Below are positions 1-8,217 of a DNA stretch of 8,737 bases, one piece after another. Each line of letters opens with the position of its first letter. The stretch's first letter is position 1. Source of the stretch: Pyrinomonadaceae bacterium. Lineage in GTDB: Bacteria > Acidobacteriota > Blastocatellia > Pyrinomonadales > Pyrinomonadaceae. The position numbers and the translations under genes were made by a program. The notes below the pieces were generated by a model. The model searched no databases and was not told the DNA's origin. It worked only from the letters and a program-made list of their open reading frames with translations. The stretch lies in contig JACCTF010000697.1 in the NCBI GenBank assembly GCA_013812565.1, positions 1 through 8,737 on the forward strand. Reading direction: 5' to 3'.

Positions 1-162
<162 letters not shown>

Positions 163-215
163 TGTTTTATACAGTCCTTGAACTTGAGACTCTTAATGGA
201 TAGAAGCGGAGCGCG

Positions 216-245
216 AATATATCATGCGATTTTCAGGGGTCGCAA
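216..245 (-). promoter_or_regulatory. Candidate promoter for yebC
   Basis: On the minus strand TTGCGA (240-245) is followed after 18 nt by TATATT (216-221), which carries an upstream TG one base away (223-224), giving an extended -10 element. It sits in the 89-nt gap between yggU and yebC, about 50 nt before the yebC start, where a promoter would be expected. The -35 match is only partial, so this is a pattern-based suggestion. Confidence 0.35.
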
Positions 246-251
246 CCACGT

Positions 252-542
252 TCACCCTACTGCCGCAAGGCTCTGGAGAGCAGCCGAACTTACGCCGCGA
301 ACACGCACTCGCTTGAGTTTCGAAGTGTGTCCGCTGGTGATCTCAACCGCACGCGACGGCACACCGAAAACATCTGCCAGCAGTCGTATTAATTCTTCGT
401 TGGCCGCACCGTCAACCGGCGGGGCAGCGAGTCTCACACGCAGAGCCGTGTCGTGTTCGCCCATCACAGCGCTGCACGCGGCACGCGGCACAACACGCAC
501 GGCAAAATGAATTGCGCCGTTACGTTCTTCGCACGCGATCAT
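252..542 (-). CDS. yggU: DUF167 / YggU family protein
   Basis: A 96-residue protein of the DUF167 (YggU) family, a small conserved alpha/beta fold whose function is not established. Family marks are visible: a VRVVPRA strand near residue 16, the core LAAPPVDGAANEELI (about 38-52), and the C-terminal ITSGHTSKLKRVRV (about 68-81), which corresponds to the usual G-x-x-S-R/K-x-K pattern. The length fits the family. The frame is open further upstream (to 653), but that extension would read back into yggT and has no family similarity, so the ATG at 540-542 is chosen. Only 10 nt separate it from the yggT stop, which implies co-transcription and perhaps translational coupling; the ribosome binding site itself is weak. 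It is the third member of the yggS-yggT-yggU set, the same order as in Escherichia coli. Confidence 0.88.
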   Translation of the reverse strand: MIACEERNGAIHFAVRVVPRAACSAVMGEHDTALRVRLAAPPVDGAANEELIRLLADVFGVPSRAVEITSGHTSKLKRVRVRGVSSAALQSLAAVG

Positions 543-552
543 CAGCCGCGAC

Positions 553-1164
553 TCAACCGACGAATCGCAAAGGCAAGCCGCGCAGCAACGTTCCGGCGAT
601 GGCCCCTTCAAAAAGCCACAGGATAAAGAAAGCGACGATGGGTGAAATATCAAACATGCCGAGCGGCGGGATCATCCGCCGCAGCGGGACGAGCAGCGGA
701 TCTGTCGCGCGTACAAGAAAGCGCATCATGGGATTGAACTCACTGACCATGCCCCACGAGAAGATGATGCGGATGAAGATCAGTAGCTCATAGAACGCAA
801 GCAAACCATAGAGCACATAACCGAGGAGAGGCACAAACTGGCTTCCCTGTGCGCTGCGAAGAACACCTGCCGCTGTGTTCAAAACGCTCGCGGCAAGCGA
901 CAAAGCAAACCAGCCCAGCAGAATTGCGAGCAGAATCGTGACAAGCGGCGCGACGTTAGGACCGAAGCCGAAGTTTGCAATGGCGCGCCGCACGGGGCTG
1001 ACAAACGGATCAGTTAAACTCCGTACCATCAACACGGGCCGACTAAACGGGTTAACATCCGCATAGTTCAATGCCAATCGAACAAGCATCAATGCGATGA
1101 CAACAACGATCACCGCGGTCACAACGTACCAAGTCAGAATAAAAAGAGATTCGATAACAAACAT
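553..1164 (-). CDS. yggT: YggT family integral membrane protein with two YggT repeats
   Basis: A 203-residue membrane protein made of two copies of the YggT unit. Hydrophobic segments lie at about residues 7-32, 72-95, 111-136 and 173-193. Each repeat has an amphipathic section between its membrane segments with the same signature: SLTDPFVSPVRR (49-60) in the first and RATDPLLVPLRR (152-163) in the second. YggT proteins occur in bacterial inner membranes and in the related chloroplast YLMG/CCB3 group; the bacterial role is poorly defined and has been linked to envelope or osmotic stress and to cell division neighbourhoods. It lies 36 nt downstream of yggS and 10 nt upstream of yggU, all in one direction, so an operon is likely. 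The start is the ATG at 1162-1164; an AAGGA-like site is present upstream but further away than ideal. Confidence 0.92.
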   Translation of the reverse strand: MFVIESLFILTWYVVTAVIVVVIALMLVRLALNYADVNPFSRPVLMVRSLTDPFVSPVRRAIANFGFGPNVAPLVTILLAILLGWFALSLAASVLNTAAGVLRSAQGSQFVPLLGYVLYGLLAFYELLIFIRIIFSWGMVSEFNPMMRFLVRATDPLLVPLRRMIPPLGMFDISPIVAFFILWLFEGAIAGTLLRGLPLRFVG

Positions 1165-1200
1165 AGGTTTAACTTTAAATCCTTTAAGTCAATGTGCGAA

Positions 1201-1926
1201 TTAGGTCACCACCGCGCGTTGTCCGAACAAAGCCGTTCCGATGCGCACCATCGTCGCTCCTTCTTCGATGGCCGCTTCATAGTCATGGCTCATGCCCATC
1301 GAAAGCTCACCACGGCCGTCGCCAAAATATCCCTGTGAACCGAGTTGATCGCGCAAAGATCGAAGGCGACGGAAGAAGGGGCGCACCTGCTCTACGTCTT
1401 CCAGAAAAGGCGGGATCGTCATTAACCCCATCAAGCGTAGATGCTCGCACGCGGCGACTTCCTCGACAAGCTTCGATAACTCACCCTCGCTTATGCCCGA
1501 CTTTGCTTCTTCGCCCGCGAGGTTCACCTGAACAAGAACGGGCAAACGTTCGCGGTTCTCTTCCACGCATAAGCGATCGAGACGCTGTGCGAGCGCCGCT
1601 GAATCCAGCGTATGAATCAAGTCGAAGAGGTTAACTGCGCGACGCGCTTTGTTTGCTTGAAGATTGCCGATCAAATGCCAGCGTGCTATTGTGCGCCTTA
1701 GCTCGGCGATCTTCTGCTCTGCTTCCTGGACCCGATTCTCGCCTAAGTCGCTCAACCCAGCTTCAATCGCTTGCTGTAGGACACACGGCGGGTGCGTCTT
1801 GCTCACCGCGATCAGCGTGATCTGTTCAACAGCACGCTTGCTCCGCTCGGCGCTTGCTTGAATGCGCTGACGAACATCGGCGACTCGCGCGCGCAACCTC
1901 TCAGAGTTCAGCGTTATTTCCAGCAT
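1201..1926 (-). CDS. yggS: YggS family pyridoxal-phosphate homeostasis protein
   Basis: A 241-residue single-domain protein with the fold-type III PLP barrel of the YggS/PROSC (PLPBP) family. The PLP-binding lysine is K43 in IAVSKTHP. Other family blocks follow in order: GENRVQEAEQK (about 62-72), WHLIGNLQANKAR (about 83-95), VQVNLAGEEAKSGI (about 132-145), LRLMGLMTIPP (about 163-173), LSMGMSHDYEAAIEEGATMV (about 208-227) and the C-terminal RIGTALFGQR, where the SMGMS and RIGTALFG loops bind the phosphate of PLP. Members have no known catalytic activity; they buffer free PLP and affect amino-acid and vitamin B6 balance. The length is normal. Start: ATG at 1924-1926, beginning MLEITLN, with a poor ribosome binding site. 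It is the first gene of the leftward yggS-yggT-yggU cluster, and the promoter is expected in the gap upstream. Confidence 0.96.
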   Translation of the reverse strand: MLEITLNSERLRARVADVRQRIQASAERSKRAVEQITLIAVSKTHPPCVLQQAIEAGLSDLGENRVQEAEQKIAELRRTIARWHLIGNLQANKARRAVNLFDLIHTLDSAALAQRLDRLCVEENRERLPVLVQVNLAGEEAKSGISEGELSKLVEEVAACEHLRLMGLMTIPPFLEDVEQVRPFFRRLRSLRDQLGSQGYFGDGRGELSMGMSHDYEAAIEEGATMVRIGTALFGQRAVVT

Positions 1927-1969
1927 CTGCTTTAAAAGTCGAATGTTTAAGCGAAAACCGCCGGTCAGA

Positions 1970-1999
1970 ACTATAACAAGCGCGCGCTCCGGCCTGCAA
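1970..1999 (-). promoter_or_regulatory. Weak candidate promoter for the yggS-yggT-yggU cluster
   Basis: Reading leftwards, TTGCAG (1994-1999) is followed after 18 nt by TATAGT (1970-1975), a five-of-six match to the -10 consensus, about 45 nt before the yggS start. The -35 element matches only in its TTG. The position is right and the strength is doubtful. Confidence 0.3.
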
Positions 2000-2155
2000 C
2001 CGTACCATCAGCGATTGATGGCAGGCTCCATCTACTTCCCTATTGCGCTGTATACCGATATGGTTTCGGAAGCACTACCTTTTCGTGCAGAGCGCCACTC
2101 CTCTCTCAGCAATACATTACCCATACCCTTTGTTTAACTCTGTAAAACGCGCGGC

Positions 2156-2247
2156 ATGGGGATTGTCTTCCGCAACGCATGGTCAAAGCCCCATCGCTTT
2201 GACGACATCACTAATTGATCCGGAGGCGCACCGCACCCAAGCGGATC
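2156..2247 (+). promoter_or_regulatory. Structured 5' leader (stem-loops) ahead of the secreted repeat protein
   Basis: A perfect 8-bp inverted repeat, GTCAAAGC (2182-2189) and GCTTTGAC (2196-2203), encloses a 6-nt loop. The CCCAT of that loop (with the C before it) is complementary to ATGGGG at 2156-2161, which would allow a pseudoknot or an alternative helix. Downstream, GATCCG (2217-2222) and CGGATC (2242-2247) form a second 6-bp stem around a 19-nt loop. The structures end 22 nt before the GGAGGT ribosome binding site at 2270-2275. The pairing is read directly from the sequence; a regulatory role is inference. Confidence 0.35.
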
Positions 2248-2282
2248 TGTGCTTCTTCTCATTGATTTTGGAGGTTTTCTAA

Positions 2283-2861
2283 ATGGTTAAGTTCAATACA
2301 AAACGCTCGACTTTGCTGGGCACTATTTTCACGCTGGCTATTGCTTTAACGTTGTCAACGTTGGCACTTGCCGGTTCGCATCAAGGCCGTGGTCAGGGTC
2401 GTGACAAGAAGAGTGAAAAATTCGTCAACGGCCACGATGCGCGGGATGGACGCTTAGACAAACGCGGCAAGAAACACAAGCATGATCGTAATAATCGCGA
2501 TGATAGGGACGACGAACGCAGAGAGCATCGTCGCGATGATCGTGACCGTGATCGCGACAATGACGGCATCAACGACAGCACAGAGATTCGACGTCAAGCT
2601 GTGAGCGTCGGCTACCAGGAAGGTTATCGCGTTGGTCAAAAGGATCGCGCTGATAATCGAACTTCCGACTCTAACGACTCCAGTGTTTACAGAGATGCTG
2701 ATATTGGTTATCGCGACAGCTATGGTAATCGTGAGTTGTACCAACGCAGTTTCCGTGAAGGGTTTCGTCAAGGGTATAACGACGGTTACCGAAACAGAAC
2801 CCAGAGCGGTCGCTACGGTCGTGTCGGGGACATCCTCGGCGACATTTTTAATCGTCCATAA
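2283..2861 (+). CDS. Secreted charged Gly-Tyr repeat protein with an EF-hand-like loop
   Basis: A 192-residue exported protein of unknown function. Residues 1-30 form a signal peptide: a basic start (MVKFNTKR), a hydrophobic core, and an A-L-A cleavage site before GSHQGRG. Residues 31-90 are an extremely hydrophilic stretch of Lys, Arg, Asp and His, probably unstructured. Residues 90-101 (DRDNDGINDSTE) have acidic or polar ligands at loop positions 1, 3, 5, 9 and 12 and glycine at 6, the pattern of an EF-hand or dockerin-type calcium loop. Residues 104-172 carry repeated aromatic-glycine units: SVGYQEGYRVGQKDR, then IGYRDSYGNRELYQRSF and REGFRQGYNDGYRNR. I recall similar Gly-Tyr repeat proteins as frequent hypothetical proteins in Acidobacteriota. 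The start is well supported: GGAGGT at 2270-2275 lies 7 nt before the ATG. The gene stands alone, between divergent yggS and a tRNA unit. A surface or periplasmic location is expected; no enzymatic motif is seen. Confidence 0.82.
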   Translation: MVKFNTKRSTLLGTIFTLAIALTLSTLALAGSHQGRGQGRDKKSEKFVNGHDARDGRLDKRGKKHKHDRNNRDDRDDERREHRRDDRDRDRDNDGINDSTEIRRQAVSVGYQEGYRVGQKDRADNRTSDSNDSSVYRDADIGYRDSYGNRELYQRSFREGFRQGYNDGYRNRTQSGRYGRVGDILGDIFNRP

Positions 2862-2888
2862 CTGTCCATAATGTAGATAGCGAGTCGC

Positions 2889-2918
2889 TTGACACCATAA
2901 CCTGCGCGTTCGTATCAT
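2889..2918 (+). promoter_or_regulatory. Promoter of tRNA-Leu(CAG)
   Basis: A perfect -35 hexamer TTGACA (2889-2894) is followed after 18 nt by TATCAT (2913-2918), five of six to consensus. Transcription would begin near 2925, about 10 nt before the mature tRNA. A strong housekeeping promoter in this place is what a single-tRNA unit requires. Confidence 0.75.
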
Positions 2919-2934
2919 CCCTCTCGCTTCCTTA

Positions 2935-3018
2935 GCGGATGTGGCGAAATTGGCAGACGCGCAGGTCTCAGAAGCCTGTGGTGGTGACACCTTGGAGGTT
3001 CAAGTCCTCTCATCCGCA
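2935..3018 (+). tRNA. tRNA-Leu, anticodon CAG
   Basis: An 84-nt class II tRNA. The acceptor stem is a perfect 7 bp (2935-2941 with 3011-3017), followed by discriminator A at 3018. The D-arm contains the conserved TGGC...GG-type leucine layout. The anticodon stem CAGGT/GCCTG (2962-2966 with 2974-2978) closes a 7-nt loop with anticodon CAG at 2969-2971, which reads CTG codons. A long variable arm with a GGTG/CACC-type stem (about 2979-2993), as expected for leucine, precedes the T-arm GGAGG/CCTCT (2994-2998 with 3006-3010) and its TTCAAGT loop. The 3' CCA is not encoded and must be added after transcription. It is a single-gene unit with its own promoter and terminator. Confidence 0.97.
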
Positions 3019-3019
3019 T

Positions 3020-3066
3020 AAAGCAATAAGGGCGAGCTTAATCGTAAAGCTCGCCCTTATTGCTTT
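3020..3066. terminator. Bidirectional intrinsic terminator between tRNA-Leu and the ligA unit
   Basis: A perfect 20-bp inverted repeat (3020-3039 with 3047-3066) surrounds the 7-nt loop AATCGTA. The inner GC-rich part (GGGCGAGCTT with AAGCTCGCCC) is followed on either strand by TTATTGCTTT, so the outer arms act as U-rich tails in both directions. It begins 2 nt after the tRNA and lies 28 nt beyond the stop of the convergent minus-strand gene, so it can stop both transcripts. Confidence 0.88.
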
Positions 3067-3094
3067 GTGAGCTTGGTTCAGTCGGGCTTCCCTT

Positions 3095-3532
3095 TTAGTT
3101 CACTGTCTCAGAATCGTTGGAGAGCGCCATCGCTTCGCGGGCCTCAACAACTACTAGCGGCTGTTCGTCGAAGAGCGTCGAATCGACAAGGGTCTGTACC
3201 CAGTATTGGCCTGGCTGCTGAAAGACGGCGTTGACAAAGAAGCTCACGTTATCGGCGAAGCCGCCCGCCGCAACTTCAAACTGCGTTGGCTGCGAAACAA
3301 CCACGGGTTGCTGGCGGTCCGGCGATAAGATGCGCACCTCCGAAAGGTACGCACCTTCGCCGCGCCAGTGGTTGACAATGGCAATCTTAATCAGCGAAAT
3401 GGGCAACTGCTGCACCATGATGTTCTGGAACACACCCATCAACGACAGCTTGTTGCCGACCTCCAAACGCACGTCGTCGCAAAAGATTGTATATATAAGT
3501 TCGAGTTTACCTGTGCCCTTCTCTGTATTCAT
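3095..3532 (-). CDS. DUF6941-like small conserved protein
   Basis: A 145-residue soluble protein. Near the N-terminus it has LELIYTIFCDDVRLEVGNKL and SLMGVFQNIMV (about residues 9-39), the block I associate with the DUF6941 family, whose function is not known. The rest is a beta-rich pattern: an IAIVNHWRG stretch, SEVRILSPD, VVVSQPTQFEV, DNVSFFVNAVF, then the C-terminal GQYWVQTLVDSTLFDEQPLVV, suggesting an immunoglobulin-like or jelly-roll sandwich. There is no signal peptide. The frame also starts with a TTG at 3559, but the ATG at 3530-3532 is preferred because GGAG lies 9 nt before it. It follows ligA by 46 nt in the same direction, with no terminator between, so co-transcription is likely, and its transcript would end at the shared hairpin. 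The family name comes from memory of the signature and should be treated as probable. Confidence 0.78.
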   Translation of the reverse strand: MNTEKGTGKLELIYTIFCDDVRLEVGNKLSLMGVFQNIMVQQLPISLIKIAIVNHWRGEGAYLSEVRILSPDRQQPVVVSQPTQFEVAAGGFADNVSFFVNAVFQQPGQYWVQTLVDSTLFDEQPLVVVEAREAMALSNDSETVN

Positions 3533-3578
3533 CTCGCGAATCTCCAATCCGGTTTCCAAGTTTCCCGCTTGAACAATT

Positions 3579-5648
<2,070 letters not shown>

Positions 5649-5693
5649 TTAAAATTCTAGTCGCGAATGTTTGTGGCTGGATTTCTGGTTCGC

Positions 5694-5723
5694 ATCATAG
5701 CCAACGCACGCTTACGTCAGCAA
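5694..5723 (-). promoter_or_regulatory. Candidate promoter for ligA
   Basis: On the minus strand TTGCTG (5718-5723) and TATGAT (5694-5699, five of six) are separated by 18 nt, about 50 nt before the ligA start. The -35 is weak. The rest of the 244-bp gap between ligA and the acetyltransferase (5649-5892) shows no gene and no convincing terminator. Confidence 0.35.
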
Positions 5724-5892
5724 CCGCACTAAATCGAAGCATGCAACAATGGTACACATTCAAGTCTCATCACAGCTCATGCCCGCCCAGTCTACCAATC
5801 TTGTGAGGTCTGAATTAGCGGCAAAGCTAACGTGGTTTGTTGCTCAAATGAATTTGGGAATTTTCTTATAACGGGATTCTGCTTTGCTTGAC

Positions 5893-6714
5893 TTAAAAGC
5901 AAGAAGCGGCAATCGCTTCTTCGGTATAAAGCAGGTAGCGCGGATGTGCTGGATCGCGTTCGAAGCTGGCGCAGACTAGCCCGGCGGCGAACGCGCTCTG
6001 AAAATCTTCACGCACGCGCAGTTGCTCGCGCTTGGCTGCCTGCGCGTCTTCGCGAACAAGCGCGCTCCACATCGAAGGGATTTCAACCTCGGCGACCGGA
6101 TCAGCAGCGACCTTCACCGAATCTCCGCGCGCAAGCATCTCTACTCTCCCGGCACGCAAGTTCCATTCAGCGAACAAGCGGTCGCTGTCAATGCCGGACT
6201 TCTCGCTTCCTTGGCTCGCGTTCTCAGGCGACGCGTGATAGTCGGTACCGTAAAAATTTACAGCATATGAGCGCACAACGACGCCCAGTCGATTGAGGTT
6301 GAAATGAGCGTTGCGCGCCTGCACCGGGTCCCAGGTCCACTTGATAAACCCTCGTTTTTCATCGAGCGCACGCCGGCGCTGCGCCCATTTAAGACGAGCG
6401 CCAACACCTCTGTTCTGATACTGCGAGGCCACTGCCATCATGTGCGAGTAACCGATAATTTCATCGCCGCGCAGGGCCGCCAAATGATGCACAAAACCGA
6501 CAAGCTCATCACCGACAAACGCGCCGAGCGTCCATCCGCCCACCTGTCGTGAAACTATGAGGTGGCGGCGCGGCGAGATTTCCATATCAGGAAGATTAAA
6601 GGCTTCGCGCTGCAAACGCGTACAACCGTCAAAATCTTCGATAGTTGTACATTCGCGCACAATAATCCCCGGTGAGTTAGCTCTTTCCTCAAGCGGCCAA
6701 GTGAGACTCGACAT
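5893..6714 (-). CDS. GNAT-fold acetyltransferase, COG3375 type
   Basis: A 273-residue protein of the GNAT superfamily. The acetyl-CoA binding motif A is MMAVASQYQNRGVGARLKW (about 92-110), with the Q-x-x-G-x-G turn at Q100 to G105. Strand-rich sections before it (WTLGAFVGDELVGFVHHL) fit the GNAT core. After it comes the block KWTWDPVQARNAHFNLNRLG (125-144) with RSYAVNFYGTDYH, and later GIDSDRLFAEWNL (about 174-186); I recognise these as marks of the COG3375 predicted acetyltransferases, where the FYG and SDR-x-x-AEW motifs are conserved. The substrate is unknown. An AAGGAG ribosome binding site lies at 6730-6735, 15 nt before the ATG at 6712-6714 or 12 nt before an in-frame TTG at 6715-6717, so the TTG is a real alternative start. 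The left end of the IS begins 27 bp upstream of the ATG, so whatever promoter lay beyond the ribosome binding site has been displaced. Confidence 0.87.
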   Translation of the reverse strand: MSSLTWPLEERANSPGIIVRECTTIEDFDGCTRLQREAFNLPDMEISPRRHLIVSRQVGGWTLGAFVGDELVGFVHHLAALRGDEIIGYSHMMAVASQYQNRGVGARLKWAQRRRALDEKRGFIKWTWDPVQARNAHFNLNRLGVVVRSYAVNFYGTDYHASPENASQGSEKSGIDSDRLFAEWNLRAGRVEMLARGDSVKVAADPVAEVEIPSMWSALVREDAQAAKREQLRVREDFQSAFAAGLVCASFERDPAHPRYLLYTEEAIAASCF

Positions 6715-6741
6715 CAAATAAACTTGCTTCTCCTTAAGTTA

Positions 6742-6753
6742 CTGTTGTTTCGC
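6742..6753 (+). repeat. IS left terminal inverted repeat (IRL)
   Basis: CTGTTGTTTCGC matches the complement of 8205-8216 without a mismatch. Similarity continues raggedly for about another 12 bases inwards (an A/T run followed by AA on both sides). Confidence 0.88.
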
Positions 6754-6768
6754 GGATTTTTGAATGAG

Positions 6769-6795
6769 CGGGCGTGACCATCCTAGCCACGCCCG
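6769..6795. repeat. Subterminal hairpin inside the IS left end
   Basis: CGGGCGTG (6769-6776) and CACGCCCG (6788-6795) form a perfect 8-bp GC-rich stem around an 11-nt loop, between the left end and the transposase start. Some IS elements carry such structures near their ends, where they limit transposase expression from transcription entering from outside. That role here is inferred from position only. Confidence 0.6.
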
Positions 6796-6847
6796 ACGAC
6801 TTGCCGTTAGATTATAGGGTGTCAAAATCCATATCTACGGAGGTCGT

Positions 6848-8191
6848 ATGCCGCAGTTTACCATGCTCTTTGAACCTTTCAGCAGCGTCTTTACTGCCCC
6901 GAGTTTCCTTCACTTTCAGGCTTTGATCTTGAGTCTGTGGGCTTTGCCTCTCGTCACCAGCGGGCCACTGAGTTTGTCGCGTATCTGGCTTCAATCTCGC
7001 ACCTCCGCGCATTGGGACGCCCTGCTGCGGTTTGTTCGTTCCTACGCTTGGGAAGTGGACGAGCTGGCGAGAGTTCTGACGCTCTTTGTTCTGGCGCAGG
7101 TCAAACATCGGCTGCCGAGAGACAGTTCCGGTCGCCGCATCCTGCTCATCGGCGTGGATGAAACCGGTGATGATCATCACACAGCGCGGCACATGTTCGG
7201 TGTCAGCAAACACTACAACTCAAGCGCTAAGGCGGGGCAGAGCAAATATCGCATCGGTCATTGTTGGGTGACGCTCTCAATTTTGATCGATGTTCATGCG
7301 GAGTACGTGCGCAGCCTTGCCATCAACATTGCGCTTTACATCGCCAAAAAGAGTTGCCAGGCTGAAGCATACAAATCGAAGCGCGAGTTAGCCACAGAGA
7401 TGTTGGACAAGCTCTGTCAGTGGGTGGGTCAGGACTATCAAATCGCTGTTGTTGGCGACCGCTATTATGCGTGTCGGGAGTGGATCGCCGAACAAAGAAG
7501 CAAGCAGCGGCGGGTGGTCACGCGCCTTCGTGCTGATGCCAACTTGTACGAACTCGCGGCTGAGCCAAAGAAGAAAAAGCGCGGACGAAAGAGAATCTAC
7601 GGGACGAAGATTTCGCTCAAGCACCGCGCGCGCTTTGCACACAAGTTCGAGCCGGAGTGTGATGTGCAAGTTTATGGGCGAATGCATCGCGTGAGGCTCA
7701 GAAAGATAGTGTGTCGGTGGCGCGGACTCACAGACCCCGTCTCGGTCGTGATCGTGACAGGCATCGGCAAAAAGCCCTTCTACTTGCTCGACACCGACAC
7801 GGAAGCCAGCGCCGAGCAGACTTTGTACTTCTACGCGGCACGCCACGCAGTCGAGCAAGGATACGAAGACCTCAAATGCGATGGCGGCTTGGGCCAGTAT
7901 CGCGGCCGCACCGAGTTGGGAGTCCGTCGCTTTGCGCTGCTGACCGTAGCGGCGCACACCTTGCTGCGGCTGATCGAACTGGTGCCGGAACTGCGCCGCC
8001 ACTTGCCACAGGCGGCAGAGCCGTGGCGCAAACCAAAGTCGCACATGACGATGGGCCAAATCAGGTTAGCGTTGAACAAAGTGCTGCTTGCTGAGTATGC
8101 GCGGACAGGGAATTTCTTCAAGGTCGGCAAGCAGGTTGAAGATGAAGAAAATTGTCAAAGAACTGAAACGGTCTTGAAAAAGGCTGCATAA
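6848..8191 (+). CDS. IS4-superfamily DDE transposase
   Basis: A 447-residue cut-and-paste transposase with an RNase H-like catalytic core. The first aspartate is D104 in LLIGVDETG and the second is D204 in IAVVGDRYY. The glutamate is E336 inside Y329-(2)-R332-(3)-E336-(6)-K343, an exact Y-(2)-R-(3)-E-(6)-K signature of the IS4 group, followed by GGLGQYRGRTELGVRRF. A basic segment KKKKRGRKR (241-249) in the inserted beta-strand region may contact DNA. The N-terminal 100 residues (SLWALPLVTSGP and after) are the DNA-binding part usual for IS701-like enzymes. The gene fills the element and ends 13 nt before the right repeat. GGAGGT at 6839-6844 is only 3 nt from the chosen ATG, a tight spacing that may keep translation low; the next ATG, at 6863, would be too distant. 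No frameshift or stop is seen. Confidence 0.93.
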   Translation: MPQFTMLFEPFSSVFTAPSFLHFQALILSLWALPLVTSGPLSLSRIWLQSRTSAHWDALLRFVRSYAWEVDELARVLTLFVLAQVKHRLPRDSSGRRILLIGVDETGDDHHTARHMFGVSKHYNSSAKAGQSKYRIGHCWVTLSILIDVHAEYVRSLAINIALYIAKKSCQAEAYKSKRELATEMLDKLCQWVGQDYQIAVVGDRYYACREWIAEQRSKQRRVVTRLRADANLYELAAEPKKKKRGRKRIYGTKISLKHRARFAHKFEPECDVQVYGRMHRVRLRKIVCRWRGLTDPVSVVIVTGIGKKPFYLLDTDTEASAEQTLYFYAARHAVEQGYEDLKCDGGLGQYRGRTELGVRRFALLTVAAHTLLRLIELVPELRRHLPQAAEPWRKPKSHMTMGQIRLALNKVLLAEYARTGNFFKVGKQVEDEENCQRTETVLKKAA

Positions 8192-8204
8192 CCTTAAATT
8201 TTTA

Positions 8205-8216
8205 GCGAAACAACAG
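8205..8216 (-). repeat. IS right terminal inverted repeat (IRR)
   Basis: The complement of the left end, 12 of 12 bases. It contributes a TAG (8203-8205) and then open codons in the frame of the DUF4062 gene that follows, but no start codon. Confidence 0.88.
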
Positions 8217-8217
8217 T

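Larger units (their letters stand above)
1927..2282. other. Intergenic region between divergent yggS and the secreted-protein gene
   Basis: This 356-bp stretch separates leftward yggS from the rightward gene at 2283. No open frame in it has a family-like sequence. The left part holds the possible yggS promoter; the right third holds stem-loops in the probable 5' leader of the next gene (separate entry). I could not find a convincing -35/-10 pair for the rightward gene, although its transcript must start here or inside yggS. Confidence 0.6.
6742..8216 (+). mobile_element. Complete insertion sequence, IS4 superfamily (IS4 or IS701-like)
   Basis: A 1475-bp element bounded by inverted ends CTGTTGTTTCGC (6742-6753) and its complement (8205-8216), with one intact transposase gene between them. 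The repeat could be taken one base longer on each side (6741 and 8217). The only flanking duplication visible is TTA on both sides (6739-6741 and 8217-8219), which is short enough to be chance; IS701-type elements usually give 4 bp and classical IS4 elements longer duplications. The family is assigned from the transposase signature. With the reading frame intact, the insertion may be recent or still active. Confidence 0.9.

Noticed and set aside
543..653. Upstream extension of the yggU frame
   Set aside because: It would overlap the end of yggT, has no family similarity and starts from a poorly placed codon; the ATG at 540-542 gives the normal length.
1943..2282. Two small plus-strand open frames in the gap before the secreted protein gene
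   Set aside because: No ribosome binding site or protein-like composition; the region reads better as a non-coding leader.
2454..2990. A 178-codon open frame on the minus strand opposite the secreted protein and the tRNA
   Set aside because: It is the mirror of the repetitive Asp/Arg-rich gene (giving Val/Ile/Thr-rich nonsense) and overlaps the tRNA; no family features.
5884..5902. A 6-bp inverted repeat at the end of the acetyltransferase gene
   Set aside because: The stem is short and AT-rich, overlaps the stop codon and has no U-tract, so it is not called a terminator.
6811..6825. TTGACA and TATAAT on the minus strand inside the IS left end, taken as a promoter
   Set aside because: Both hexamers are perfect but only 3 nt apart, so they cannot act together as -35 and -10; kept only as a remark in the GNAT finding.
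7388..8059. A 223-codon open frame on the minus strand inside the transposase gene
   Set aside because: It lies entirely opposite a well-supported transposase and its translation shows no domain pattern.
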